A stretch of 64,000 nt of DNA from Branchiostoma floridae (GCF_000003815.2 NC_049981.1:20950505-21014504), one strand, 5' to 3'. Shown: positions 22,565-35,814, numbered from the stretch's first letter. The notes: a model not told the origin generated them from the sequence alone. Numbers and translations: made by a program.

Positions 22565-25500
22565 TTAGTTAGTGGCCATTTTGTTGCTGATCCAGCCGAG
22601 GAAGTTGTAGACCCTGGTGTAGAGGGTAGGGGTGTAGTTGGCGCCACACGGGTTCTCCCCCCAACTGACCACACCGGTCACTTCCCAACCGGACCGGTCA
22701 GCGGACGGACAAGCCAGAGGACCACCAGAATCTCCCTGTAAAACAGAATTGCATCTGTCTTAAGCGTGTGATTTGACAAAATAGATCAATAAAGGCAGAG
22801 AAGGTAATGTTACAACGTTTCTTTTGTTACCTCCATGAAAATGGAGGTGCTGTTCTCGGTGTGTCTGTGTCATTTTCATAAATTTGTTTTAAGCCTTGTA
22901 GCTATTACCAAAGCATCGTGCGATACCTCATTTCAGACATGTTTTTTCTACCAGATGATAAACTATATCCTAAATTGACGAATGGTTTATAACAAAACAA
23001 TAATATGAAATACTTCCAATAGCACGACGAACTAGAAAAGTCTACACAGTGGTCGAGCAAAGTTTCTTTGGGTGGCACTCTGTTTTAGCAATGACATGTG
23101 TAATAGATAGTGTGAATCACAGGTGTTCCTTTCTATGGCCCTTACTTATACATGATAAAATGTACTTAAGCAACGACTTACGACGCACGAGTCTCCCCCC
23201 TGAGACAGAGAGTCGTAGCCGGCACAGACCATGTTATACGAGTTGTAGCTGCTCTGCCACGCAGCGCTACAGTAACTGTCGGGCTTGATGGGTACTCGGG
23301 CTTGCTTCAGGGCTGTCGCCATTACCTCAGTACCTGTTTGAATATTGAATCTTTATGTAGGGAAGTATTTCTATTCATTTTTTTTCTATACCTTATCAAT
23401 GCTTATCTTTCAGGGATGAGAATAACATATAGACATACAGACATAGAGAACACAAGGTTGAAAGAAACATACATAATCATTACATAAGGTATACTTATTA
23501 ACCAACTTCAACGGCTAGAACTTTGGAATCAGAATCAGTAGGTCCTGAGTTCGATGCTCGCAATGCCCCTGCCCCCACCCCCATGACGGTGGAGTGACGC
23601 CCACCGAGCCTCACGGCTAATCTGTCTAAAGGTGCCAAAGAGACCTACGGGTTTGGTGCTGCCAGCGTGTCAACATCTGCACACTTGCCACTAAGACCCG
23701 TGAATATTTTATCAACCAACTATTAGCTTACTTGTAAAAACATGTTGCATTGTCTTTTTGAAATTAGAAGGACCCAGCGAAGAGATTAGATGTTTGGTTG
23801 CAGGGTGCCCAATAGATTGATGACACGATAGATAATTTGTGTTTTGGCTTTGTTAGTTTGAAAATGTTGGAATTTGGATTCTCAGATAGTTGAAGATGTA
23901 GAAATGGACAGGAACAATGATAATGGAGTTTTCTTTTACACAACCATTTAAGTCTCACTGCCTTCGTTTCGACACCTGTCGGACATTTCCCTCAGAGGTA
24001 ATAACCGAGGCGAGGATACAAACTTAGCTACGCTTGGGATTGTGTTCTTGCCGCAAAAGTGCCACCTAAACAGAAGCTCTGAGGAAGTTGTCTAATAGGC
24101 ATCGAAACGTAAGCAGGCGAGACTTGAGGCTTGTATGTGAAAGAAAACACCATTATATTATGATTCGAAGTCTACAAATATCAAAACAAATGACCTTGAG
24201 AATTGTATCCAATAGCGCCCCAGCCCGTCACGTAACAGTCGGTGTTGTCTGGCGTCATGCTGGTTGGCAGGCAGATGGAGCTGACCTTCTGGGACATGGT
24301 GACGGGACGGTCTAGCTTCAGCAGGGCGATGTCGTTATAAGGATGGGGTGTGTGGCGGTACTGCTCGTGCTTGATAACCCTGATGACGCTCCTCTCCTGT
24401 TCGGCACTACCGTCCACCTGGTGTAGGCCTAGCTTGATTTTCCAGTAGGAGGGATAGCCGTACCTAGATGGAAAGATAGGGTTAGGGCCTGTGCCCGCTA
24501 GGAGTGTATCCCCGACTGGACTTGGAAGCCACATATTTGTCCAGGTGAATTGCCGGACACGGGGGGTACCTCTCACTGTTTTCATGGGTAGCTCACGGCG
24601 CGGTGTCTATTTGTCGCTGGGTCCCGGGTTGATCTTAATTGCGTGTTAAAATAATCCAGGGGCCCGGTCGTGCTCCAAAATAGCCCGGTATTCGCAGGGT
24701 GTCCCACGGGTCCACGTAGCAGCCATGCCCCAAAACAGCCCGTATAACCTCACGAAAAAATCATTTGACTAATACACCCGCGCCTTTATGTTACATTAGC
24801 CTTGAAGCAGACACAGTAAAAGAGGTTAACACATTTGTTATGAGTACATCTAACCCAGGTCACACTTACTCGTGTATACAATGTGCCGCTGTGAGAACCC
24901 ACTGGTCAGAGATGAGTGACCCGCCGCAGAAGTGGATCCCGTTGGCCAGGCTGAGCCGCAGACTGACCTGCCACGGCCAGGAGTTGGCAGTAGCCTGGGC
25001 ACCTCCCAGGATCTTACCACTGGTGGAGGGACTGATGGCCTGCCGTCCGCACTCGCCCGAGGAGCCTGTTGTACCAGTACCAGTACCGGTACCTGTGCCT
25101 GTTCCGGTTCCTGTGTTACCTTATGGGCAATATAACATGCCTGATTTTACATACATATGCATACCTACCTTGTCCCTACAAGGTAGTCAAGAGGGTAATG
25201 TAGTCGTTTTTGACCACATGACATCCACACTCGTATAGACACACCATCACAAAGTTGTTGCTTGTTTTAAAATAAGGCATTTTGTTTTGCGCACGCTTGG
25301 ATCATTAAGTTCACGGTTCCGAGTACGCATGTGCAGTTACAGAAACCGAGGGTGATATCATGTCAGAATTATATAGCATTAGTATCAGGTGGTACTTCAT
25401 TTATTACGTAATAATTGTGAATATTAAGGGTGAATATAAATACTACCTATGTGATTTATATTTGTTGTTAAATATTTAGTTTATTCAAGACGTGATCATC

Positions 25501-28163
25501 ATTTTGTTTGCAAGTGAATAACTGATATCGTATTGTTTTAAGTGACATTTCTAAACTTACTACAACTCAGTTCGTCAGCAAAGTTTGGGCAGTGATAGTA
25601 CTGCCCGTCACACCACTGGCTCTCAGGCACATAGTTCCCATCTCCACACGCTACCATCTGACCTGGACTGGCTGACATCAGGAACAAATGTTAGCTTTGT
25701 CAGCTTTGGTAAACAGAACAACTGGCTACTATCCGGTATCACACAGACACGTGTGACACTCTGAGCTTTGTAACAGCTGGTAAATGGCATTTCTTAAAAC
25801 GTAGAATATATGACTCTTGACTTCAGTCAAACATTAATCAACAGTCATACGTTATTCTTTTCATTGACCTGTGCGTGCCTGTCTCACCGAATTCGAAAAG
25901 TGACAGGGAAAGAAATACTAGTAGATATGACGGTCTTATAATGATGGATCGACACTCGTTGTCTGCTGAATTTATAATGACACTCAACGAAAAATGTTCG
26001 CTTGGATGTTGAATTTATACCATGTTTCTGAGCTCAAAATATAAGATAAGCAACAGAAAATCATATGTGAGTTATATCCTGAATAACTAAGGTAGACTTA
26101 CTACAGCTGAGTTCATCGGCCATGTTGGCACAGTGATAGTACTGTCCGTCACACCAGTAGTCAGAATGGATGTAGGTACCGTCTCCACAGGGCACAAAGC
26201 TACCTGGGAGACATAATTACATAAACCGTAAATATGCACGATTAAAGGAGGACGGAATGTTCACGTGTATCATGCCATCTGACCTTTATCATGTAATGCG
26301 AAAACTCTGCGAATTTGTCTACATATACTTAAAGGATAAGGAAAAGGCTTTGTAGATTCAGTTTCAATATAACGTAGACTATCTACACTCTCACTTACGT
26401 TACCTAACGTAAAGCATTTAGCCCATAGATCATTGTCATGATTGTAATTGCCATAGACCAACTCAGCCAACGAAACCCCAACATTCAGGAAGGAAAACTT
26501 TCTGATATCTTTACATTATTTTCGACGCAAACTTACATCACATGCAAGACTGTAGTAATAAGACATGCTTGACTGTCAATATTTGCCCTTTCTGTAATAT
26601 ATTAATTACATAGGATAGACATTTCATAGCGAATGATACATTATCGGCACGCCATGTTAAGCTAGTCTATAGGTATGTTTTGACAAGGTGATAGAGAAAA
26701 ATGGCCTACTCACCCCACTGCCTCTTCTCAACCTTCTGCAGAGGTGTCTCTTCTGTCAGATGCACAAACCGGATATTACCGGTACAGTATATCATTCATT
26801 AGAATTGCCAGTTGGCCATTTCTCCTTTTCCTTTTGCGTTACGTTGGTTATCTGGTAATCTCAAATGAACCTTGTACACAAGTTGGCTCAAACCTCCACG
26901 TAATATTTATATAGAATGAAAATGTCATATCACTTAGGAAATGCGCAAGGTAACCTTTACTTAAGCAACTTGGAAACGTCCGGCCGTTTCAGGTAGATCT
27001 TTCGTCAGTGACTGCACAAGATCAATGATAGTTCAACAGGTATTTAACCATAAGTTATTGATGAACATACCTTTAGGTTCGTTGTGAAAGACCTCCCCAT
27101 AATGCACCATACCATATCTCGGTGGTTCACGGTACGACTCGGCACCAGCTGTTACACAGTGAGTGAAGGTCAGATATGTGAAAAACGACAAATGTGCCCG
27201 AACTTTGTCATACTTAACATTGGGGAATTTTCCGGTGACGTAATGGTACGTTACATTTCCATTCAACCAGATGCTGTGACCTCAATCTCATCTCAATTTG
27301 ATACTGAGAAAAACCCTCTACGAGGGCATCTCATTCAGGGGAGGTGCAGGTCCGTGCGGCCGGTGGCGTGATAACGAAACTTGCGGACACTTGAATATTA
27401 TTAGACAGACTGCTCAGACTGCTCAACGGATTTCAAAGATAAAGATTATAAGAATTATGTTACGTTTTGTGTATATAGTTGTATTTGTAATCATACTTTT
27501 ACATCTTACATTATAATCTAATCATCAAATCTCATTTTGGTCGCTGTAAGGTCGTTCAGTCGTTCGGCGGAGAGGGAGCCTTAAGAACGTTTGGCCCCCA
27601 TGGAATACCTGCATACCTGTAAAGAGTTCATTATCCCAGTTCAACAATCACCACCCCTGTTCCTTGCCGTACAAGAAGAGCGGAGTCAACCATATGCTTC
27701 ATACCAATTAATGATAGCTATAGAAACAACGATACTTGTAACACCCAGGAACCAAAAAAAAGAACTAAAAAAAAAAGAATGTAACCGTCCTTGAGGAGGG
27801 GGTCATACTGCGAACATGTATATCAATTCCTTATGAGTTTCATATTTACATTTCTGGGCTTAGATAAAGTTTGCGACGAGGATTTTGTTTTAATTTTACC
27901 CACCGTTATGCAGTCCGGTGATCGACCCGAAAAAGGACTTCTTCGTCCGCAAACTTTACTAAGGCCCACAAGACGTCAATACGGAACTGATACGGGCTTG
28001 ATATACGCGCAAGTGTGACCCCCTTACCCCACCTTCAAGTTGAAATATGTACTACGTTAATATGCAGTGGAAAAGAAGCAAGGGTGCATGGTACCTTAAG
28101 TTAAACAAACATCATACCTTTGAGTGACAGGACAGACACCACGGACACAACCAGCCACAACAT
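22565..28163 (-). CDS. Secreted trypsin-like serine protease with two LDLa-like modules (copy A, active site intact)
   Basis: Nine exons on the minus strand, in order: 28118-28163, 27071-27148, 26714-26752, 26102-26203, 25561-25662, 24870-25119, 24195-24463, 23182-23333, 22565-22735. They total 1,209 nt (402 residues), with all phases matching. The start gives a signal peptide ([14 protein letters not shown]). After a short pro-region come two 4-Cys LDLa-like modules (CGDG, WCDG and ADELSC in each), one per 102-bp exon. Next come a Gly-Thr repeat linker, a conserved Cys, the activation site (K before ILGG) and an S1 chymotrypsin-fold domain. The triad is His in TAAHC, Asp in NDIALL and Ser in GDSGGPL. 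The residue six before Ser is Asp (GGDSCV), which predicts cleavage after Arg/Lys. Substrate unknown; secreted digestive or immune roles are both possible. Confidence 0.92.
25075..25117 (-). repeat. Coding GT-rich minisatellite (Gly-Thr linker)
   Basis: Short GGTACC/GGTACT/GGAACC-type repeats encode alternating Gly and Thr between the LDLa modules and the protease domain. Copy B is one codon shorter (247-bp exon instead of 250), as expected of a slipping repeat. Confidence 0.8.
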
Positions 28164-29246
28164 CCTGCTTGTGTTACCGGACAGCTCGCGAGGAAGAATC
28201 TTTTAGAGCTGGTTTTCTGGTATCCTTATATGCAATTACTTCTTATCCCACCCAGCCAACCACAACTGTTCTTTTGCCTACGTCATCTCACCTCTAATCA
28301 TAATCTGGTCAAATATGTGTTCTGCATTAAGCAGATAGTCGAATGAGTTATCGCCTTGTGCAAGCATTATGGTAGCATTTCAACCGGAAAGGTCGTAACC
28401 TATTAAATCATACAGGTAAACGCATACTTGTTCTTTCATGTTTTTGACAAACCTCTCAATCACACATAACTGGGGCATATATCAAGGGCTAACAACTGCG
28501 AAAAATTAGGATATACAAATACTGGTGAAATCATCATCTAATTTCCAAGTGAATTCTGTGTACCTTTATATGGTTAGAATCATAGCTGAATGAGTGAATG
28601 TACTTAGAACTGTACTTAGTCTAGTGGCTTTAAAATCATCGTAAATCGTGTACCCAATACGTTTAGTGTCACATTTTACACAAGCCAATTTCATCTACCC
28701 ATAATCTTACCTGGCCTGGAGATAAAGGCATTGTGACTATACATACATGTATCCAGTCTAAAGCTCAAACGTAAAAGTATTACTAGTACTTCAAGAAGGG
28801 CGTTATAGTGTAGACTACTTCATCATACTTGCTCTATACAGCCTGCAAGCTGTTTTTAAGGTATGCAAATGTTCAAAAGAGAAATCTGAAGTCAACATTT
28901 TCCCTGGCCATAAATTTGACGCGTATACGTTTGGTCATAATCGTCGTAGGTAGTCGAATTCTCAAGGAGGCTGTAGCAAAAACAACTAACGACAAGACTT
29001 AAAGCCAGGGTGTCCCTTGACAAGCTTAGAACTTTATACGATACATTGACGACTATCCCAAGAATACCATTCCTTTCTCATCGTATGACTGTAGCACGAC
29101 GAGTGAGACCTGACCAGTACCTTAAGCATGTATAACGTTGAAAAGCTACATTGGTTGCATGTAGAACACATAAAGGGAGACAACACACAACACGGACAGA
29201 TATTAATGGTGAGGCAATCTGGAGAAGCAAGCAGTCCTGCAGTAAC

Positions 29247-29630
29247 CTACACAGACGACTCCGACATTATGATAGGGTCGTCTACTTCGTCTATTCTAGC
29301 AAATATGCTGGAGTCGGGTCGCTGGTCCACGAAGCCCCGTCTGTTTCTCCGGAATGACCTCGTTCGCGAGATGGACTGGCTTTTCTTCCTCGCGTCTAGA
29401 TCGTCGAAGCCACACCTCTCGGTGAAGGTGTTCCCAAACGTACCGTTCTTGTTGAAGAGGCGGTAGACTTGAAGCCACTTGTCCAGCTCTGGGTAGCTCT
29501 TACGCACCCGCGGCTGGGTGAGGAGGTGAGAAGCGCCACAGTGCGGTCGTGCTTGGTACTTCTCGTAGAGGAGCTCGTCGATGACCTTGTGAAATTGTGC
29601 AGCTCCGTACTCGCCAGGAAGAAATGGTAA
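29247..29630 (-). pseudogene. Orphan last exon of FAD-linked aldonolactone-oxidase-like gene (copy A)
   Basis: This 384-bp open segment is nearly identical to the final exon of the complete gene (37348-37731) and keeps the acceptor AG and the stop codon. None of the six upstream exons is present to its left (29,640-30,430), because the duplication broke inside the preceding intron. The conserved ARPHWGAS motif reads ARPHCGAS here (Trp to Cys). It is probably a dead fragment. It could only be expressed by splicing from some other promoter. Confidence 0.85.
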
Positions 29631-29704
29631 CTGGAATTGACATGCAATCTTAGAGGACACACAATATCTCAGTATCAAAACCAAACAGAGTATGAAGTTA
29701 CTTC

Positions 29705-30430
29705 TTGAAAACACACCTTTCACCTGGCTGTATGTATGAAAATTTTTTTACGCGATGGATGTTTGTAGGGCATTGCTGTTAAGAAGAAAGGAGACCATAA
29801 ATGTTTCTCATTGATTATACAAATGTGGTCCTCATTTACCAATCAGATATATCCTTAACAGTAAGCTTAATATTTCTCTCTTTTTGAGTTACATATGGCA
29901 TATTTTTGAGCATTCTAACATAAAATGCAGGGTATTTATGAACTGTCCTCATTAATTATGCAAATAAGACACGATTAGCATTTAATTATGTAAGGCATCT
30001 CTGAAGCTATCTACATTCCAAATATCATGAAGATTCGTCAACCCATTCCCGAGTTATTCACCTCAAAAGGGATAATGCAACTACACATGCCTGTAGAATA
30101 TGTATTAAATTGTACATTTGCTGTTGTTGGTGTGTTTTAGTATTTGCCTTTTATCCTATGGCCTGGCTGTATTTATAAAGGATGCGTGTGCGCTAGTGGT
30201 ACAAGCTGCCAAGGTCGGTTGATGGATTCCAGATGTAATCTTTGCCCTGGCAGGAGTATCAGCTACACTCGGCTACTTGGGAATTCCCTTCGGGGAACGG
30301 AAGAATGCAGATTGCAGACAAGCATGATGCAACTACGCATGCGGGGAAAAATTCCACAGATGCCTACGACATTTTGGGAATTCCTGTCAAACGGACGCAC
30401 ACTATACTGTTAGGCTCACCCATGAGGCGT
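29705..30430. other. Junction between the two duplication copies
   Basis: No gene is seen. The region carries a dispersed repeat related to 20,650-21,530 (AATTATGCAAAT and ATATCATGAAGATTCGTCAA). Confidence 0.6.
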
Positions 30431-30796
30431 CGCCAAAAAGAAAAGGACACACCAGGGCAAAACATAACAAGATTCTTTATTCACAACTAATACATGTACA
30501 ATACAACAGCCGACGTCTCGGTGACCATCTGTCATCTTTCTCATCAGGGTAATTCTGATTGGTTTTATTCCACATTATAGCTAGGTGCGGAGTGGGATGC
30601 TCTGAGTAGGGGGATAGTCGCTCGTTAAAGCTGCTGATCCTGCGGTCCAAGCGTAAAGCATTGCCCAGAGGGAGGTGACAGACAGCCACTAAAATGCCGG
30701 TTGTTGTTTTGTACATACCTTGGTTGCGAACAAAGAACGTTATGGATTTGGAGATCTATTGCTTAGAAAGAAAAAGAGCAGTAACATTATGTAACG

Positions 30797-30802
30797 TTTA
30801 TT
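30797..30802 (-). terminator. Poly(A) signal of protease copy B
   Basis: AATAAA on the minus strand, 43 bases past the stop codon, at the same position as in copy A. Confidence 0.6.
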
Positions 30803-30844
30803 CAGACCTTCGTAACATGTACAGAAGGCTATTAACAAAAGAAA

Positions 30845-33800
30845 TTAGTTAGTGGCCATTTTGTTGGTGATCCAGCCGAGGAAGTTGTAGACCCTGGTAT
30901 AGAGGGTCGGGGTGTCGTTGGCGCCACACGGGTTATCTCCCCAACTGACCACACCGGTCACTTCCCAACTGGACCGGTCAGCGGACGGACAAGCCAGAGG
31001 ACCACCATAATCTCCCTGTAAACCAGAATTGTACCATTCTTAAACACGGGATTTGACAGAATAGAGCAATCCATGCATCGAGGGTAATGTTACAACGTTT
31101 TTATTGTTTGTTTCCTCCATGACAATGGAAATTTGTGTCATTTGCAAAAATTTGTATTTAACCTTGTAGTTATTGCCCAAGCTTTAGGCGATACCTCACA
31201 AGGCGTTGTCATTTCGAAGATCTTGATCTACCAGATGATATACCGTAGCTATGTCCTAGATTGACGACTGAGTTGCTACAACAAAACAATGATATAAAAT
31301 CATTCTGGTAGCACGACGAACTAGTAAAATCTACACAATGATCGAGCAAAGCATTTTTCGGTGGCGCTCTGTTTCAGCAGCGACCTGTGTTATAGTTAGT
31401 GTGTATCACAGGTGTTCCTTTCTATGATGGAATGTACATGAACAACAACTTACGACGCATGAGTCTCCCCCCTGAGACAGAGAGTCATAGCCGGCACAGA
31501 CCATGTTATACGAGTCGTAGCTGCTCTGCCAGGCAGCGCTGCAGTAGCTGTTGGGCTTGATGAGTACTCGGGCTTGCTTTAGCGCCGTCGCCATTACCTC
31601 AGTACCTGTTTGAATATTGAATCTTGGTGTATAGGGTCGCATTTTATTTCGTTTATTTCGATATCTTTTATAGACTTACAGACATTGAGAACATAAGATT
31701 AAAAGAAACATATATGATAGAAATATACATACATACTAGAAACATCATAACATAAAATATGCTTATCAACTAGCTATTAACTAGCTTGTGAAAAAAAATG
31801 TTCCATTGTCTTTTTAAATTAGAAGAACCTGAAAGAGATTTGATGTTTGGTTGCAGCGTTGCAGGTATCGGAACGTAAGCAGGTGAGACTTTGCTTGTAT
31901 GTGAAGGAAAACTCCAATATCCTATGATTCAAAGTCTACGAGTATCAAAACAAATGACCTTGAGAGTTGTACCCAATAGCGCCCCAGCCCGTCACGTAAC
32001 AGTCGGTGTTGTCTGGCGTCATGCTGGTTGGCAGGCAGATGGAGTTGACCTTCTGGGACATGGTGACGGGACGGTCGAGCTTCAGCAGGGCGATGTCGTT
32101 ATAAGGATGAGGTGTGTGGCGGTACTGCTCGTGTTTGATAACCCTGATGACGTTCCTCTCCTGTTCGGCACTACCGTCCACCTGGTGTAGGCCGAGCTTG
32201 ATTTTCCAGTAGGAGGGAGCGCCGTACCTAGATGGAAAGATAGGGTTAGGGCCTACAGGTGCCCGCTAGGAGTATAGCCCTGACTGGGCTAGGAAGCCAC
32301 AAATTTGTCCAGGTCAATTGTCGGACACAGGGGGTACCTCTAATTTTTTTGATGGGTAGTCCGCGGTGGATATTTGTCGCCGGGTCCGGTGTTTATTTCA
32401 ATTGCGTATCTAAAACAAATTCAGGCCCAGTCGTGACCCAAAATAGCCCGGTAGCCGCAGGATGTCCCACGGGGTTAAGTAACTGTCACACTGTCACAGT
32501 AAGTAAAATGCAAAAATAGCCATTAAACTACCCCAGATCATACAAAGAAAATCACATGACTTATACAATCGCGCCTTTATAGTACATTAGCCTTGAAGCA
32601 GACACAGTAAAAGAGGTTAACACATTTGTTATGAGTACATCTAACCCAGGTCACACTTACTCGTGTATACAATGTGCCGCTGTGAGAACCCACTGATCAG
32701 AGATGAGTGACCCGCCGCAGAAGTGGATCCCGTTGGCCAGGATGAGCCGCAGACTAACCTGCCACGGCCAGGAGTTGGCAGTAGCCTGGGCACCTCCCAG
32801 GATCTTACCACTAGTGGAGGGACTGATGGCCTGCCGTCCGCACTCGCCCGAGGAGCCTGTTGTACCACCAGTGCCGGTACCGGTACCTGTTCCGGTTCCT
32901 GTGTTACCTTATGGGCAATATAACATGCCTGTTTTTTTTACAAACATATACCTACCTACCCTGTCCCTGGACCTTCAGGTCGTTGGGGACAAGGTAGTCA
33001 AGAGGGTAATGTGGTTGCTTTCGACCACATGACATCCACACTCGTATAGACACGCCATCACAAAGTTGTTGCTTTTTTTTAAAATAAGATATTTTGTTTT
33101 GCGCACGCTTGGGTCATTAAGCACGTTCATGGTTCGAGTACGCATGTGCAGTAACAGAAATCGAATTAGTATCAGGTGAAATTGTATTTCATTTATTACG
33201 TAAAAATTGTATCAAAGGGTGAATAAAATACTACCTATGTGATTTATATTGGTTGTTAAATGTTAAGTTTATTCAAGACATGATCATCATTTTGTGTGCG
33301 AGTGAATAGCTGATTTCGTATTGGTTTAAATGGCATTACTAAACTTACTGCAGCTCAGTTCGTCAGCAAAGTTTGGGCAGTGATAGTACTGCCCGTCACA
33401 CCACTGGCTCTCAGGCACATAGTTCCCATCTCCACATGCTACCATCTGACCTGTACTGGCTGACATCAGGAACAAATGTTAGCTTTGTCAGCTCTTGTAA
33501 ACAGAACAACTGGCTACTATCCGGTATCAAGCAGACACGTGTGACACTCTGCGCTTTGTAACAGCTGGTGAATGGGCTTCCTCAAAACGTAGAATGTATC
33601 CCTGAACTTCAGTCAAACATTAATCAACAATCATATGTCATTCTTTACATTGACCAATGCGTGCATGTTTAACCGAATTCAAAAAGTGTCAGAAAAGAAA
33701 TAGATATGACGGCCTTATGATAATAAATCGACAATTTGTATATTTTTTTTCAATTTAGAATGACACTCGACGAAAAATGTTCGCTTGGATGTTGAATTTA

Positions 33801-35747
33801 TGCAATGTTTCTGAACTGAAAATATAAGATATGCAACAGAAAATCACATGTGAGTTATATCCTGAATTAAGGTAGACTTACTACAGCTGAGTTCATCGGC
33901 AAAGTTTTCACAGTGATAGTACTGTCCGTCACACCAGAAGTCAGAATGGATGTAGGTACCGTCACCACAGGGCACAGAACTACCTAGGAGAAATACTTAT
34001 AATTACATAAACCGCAAATATGCACGATTAAAGAAGAACAAAATGTTCACGTGTATCATGCCATTAAATTATCATGTAATGCGAAAACTCTGTGAATTTG
34101 TCTACTCAACTCAAACAACTGAACCCCTATATTCAAGAAGGAAAACTTACATAATCATTACCATTACATTAATTCCGACGTAATATCAATAGAAGGAAAT
34201 GATGCTCAAAATCAACAGTAAAGCTACTCTAGATCTTACGATATAAGACATCACTGTTACATCACATGCAAGACTGTAGTAATAAGAAATGCTCGACTTT
34301 CAATATTTGCTCTTACTACATTTACATAGGATAGACATTTCATAACGAATGATGCATTATCTGCACGCAATGTTAAACTAGTCAATAGTCATGTTTTGAC
34401 AAGGTGATTGTGAAAAAAATGACCTACTCACCCCACTGCCTCTTCTGAACCTTCTGCAGAAGTGTGTCTGTCAGATGGACAAGTCGGGATATTATTACTC
34501 ATTTATTGTCAGTTCGCCATTTCTCCTATTCTTTTGTGTGTTATTTTGATTTTCTGGTAATCTCAAATAAAGCTTGTACGCAATTTGACTCAAACCTCCA
34601 CGTAATATTTCTATAAAATGCAACTGTCATATCACTTAGGAAATGTGAATGATAACAGTTACTCAAGCAATTTGGAAACGNNNNNNNNNNNNNNNNNNNN
34701 NNNNNNNNNNNNNNNNNNNNNNNNNNNNNNNNNNNNNNNNNNNNNNNNNNNNNNNNNNNNNNNNNNNNNNNNNNNNNNNNNNNNNNNNNNNNNNNNNNNN
34801 NNNNNNNNNNNNNNNNNNNNNNNNNNNNNNNNNNNNNNNNNNNNNNNNNNNNNNNNNNNNNNNNNNNNNNNNNNNNNNNNNNNNNNNNNNNNNNNNNNNN
34901 NNNNNNNNNNNNNNNNNNNNNNNNNNNNNNNNNNNNNNNNNNNNNNNNNNNNNNNNNNNNNNNNNNNNNNNNNNNNNNNNNNNNNNNNNNNNNNNNNNNN
35001 NNNNNNNNNNNNNNNNNNNNNNNNNNNNNNNNNNNNNNNNNNNNNNNNNNNNNNNNNNNNNNNNNNNNNNNNNNNNNNNNNNNNNNNNNATTCTAATTAT
35101 CAAATCTCATTATGGTCGCTGTAAGGTCGTTCAGCCGTCTGGTGGAGAGAGGGCCTTTTAACGCTTTAGCTTCCATGCAATACCTGCATATTATACCCTG
35201 TAAAGAGTTCGTTATCCCAGTTCACCCCACACAACCCCTGTTCATTTCCGTATGCTTCATACCAACCATATGCTTCATACCAACTAATGATAGCGATAGA
35301 AAAAACGATACTCGTAACACCCAGGGACAAAAAAAACTTTTAAAAATGTAACCGTCCTTGAGGAGGGGGCCATACTGCGTAAACATGTATATCAATTCTA
35401 ATCTCCAAGCAGATGGCATAAGATAGTATCATAAGCTGGGGAAGGAGTTTAGGCAATTAACTCCTCTGCCGGCTAAACTCCTTCCCCAGCTTATGATATT
35501 ATCTTATGCCACGCTTGGAGATTATATCAATTCCTTGTGAGTTTCATATTTACATTTTTGGGCTTAGTTAAAGTTTGCGAGGGGGCTTGATATACCGTAT
35601 ACGTGCAAGTGTGACCCCCTCCCCCCACCTTCAAGTTGAAATATGTACTGCGTTAATATGCAGTGGAAAAGAAGCAGGTGTGCCTTAGACGAACATCATA
35701 CCTTTGAGTGACAGGACAGACACCACGGACACGACGAGCCACAACAT
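30845..35747 (-). CDS. LDLa/serine protease paralog with Ser-to-Tyr active site (copy B, predicted inactive)
   Basis: Exons on the minus strand: 35702-35747, (exon 2 in the N gap), 34432-34467, 33882-33983, 33349-33450, 32661-32907, 31959-32227, 31454-31605, 30845-31015. They have the same sizes and phases as copy A, giving about 400 residues if the hidden exon is 78 bp. The signal peptide, both LDLa-like modules, the Gly-Thr linker, ILGG activation site, TAAHC and NDIALL are all kept, and no stop or frameshift is seen. The catalytic motif GDSGGPL reads GDYGGPL: the codon is TAT where copy A has TCT. The frame is otherwise clean, which fits a secreted serine protease homologue rather than a decayed pseudogene. 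A sequencing error at that base must be excluded. Confidence 0.88.
34681..35089. other. Assembly gap (N) in protease copy B
   Basis: 409 N. By comparison with copy A, exon 2 (78 bp) and about 450 bp of flanking intron belong here. Confidence 0.99.
35399..35524. mobile_element. 126-bp foldback MITE, Mutator-like, with 9-bp target duplication
   Basis: The ends are inverted repeats of about 52 bp starting TAATCTCCAAGC, so nearly the whole element is a hairpin. It is flanked by direct repeats TATCAATTC at 35390-35398 and 35525-35533. Copy A holds the uninterrupted single target at 27821-27829, giving an empty site. The 9-bp duplication suggests the Mutator superfamily. It lies in intron 1 of protease copy B. 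Confidence 0.93.
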
Positions 35748-35814
35748 CCTGCTTGTGTTGCCGGACAGCTCGCGAGGAAGAATATTTTAGAGTTTGTTTT
35801 CTGGTATCCTTATA

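Larger units (their letters stand above)
22060..29705. repeat. Segmental duplication, left copy (A)
   Basis: About 7.6 kb aligns along its length with 30,430-37,795 in the same orientation. It covers the protease gene and the last exon of the oxidase gene. Exon lengths match exactly except where the Gly-Thr linker (250 versus 247 bp) and a short pro-region exon (39 versus 36 bp) differ. Similarity fades at about 29,705, where copy B continues into the next oxidase intron. Confidence 0.9.

Noticed and set aside
23520-23700. Possible second tRNA-derived SINE with a GAGTTCGATGCTC B-box-like motif
   Set aside because: No A-box at the right spacing and no clear ends; left unannotated.
24765-25238. 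Plus-strand open frame of 157 codons with a Pro-Val repeat
   Set aside because: It is the antisense shadow of protease exon 24870-25119; the Pro-Val run is the reverse reading of the Gly-Thr linker.
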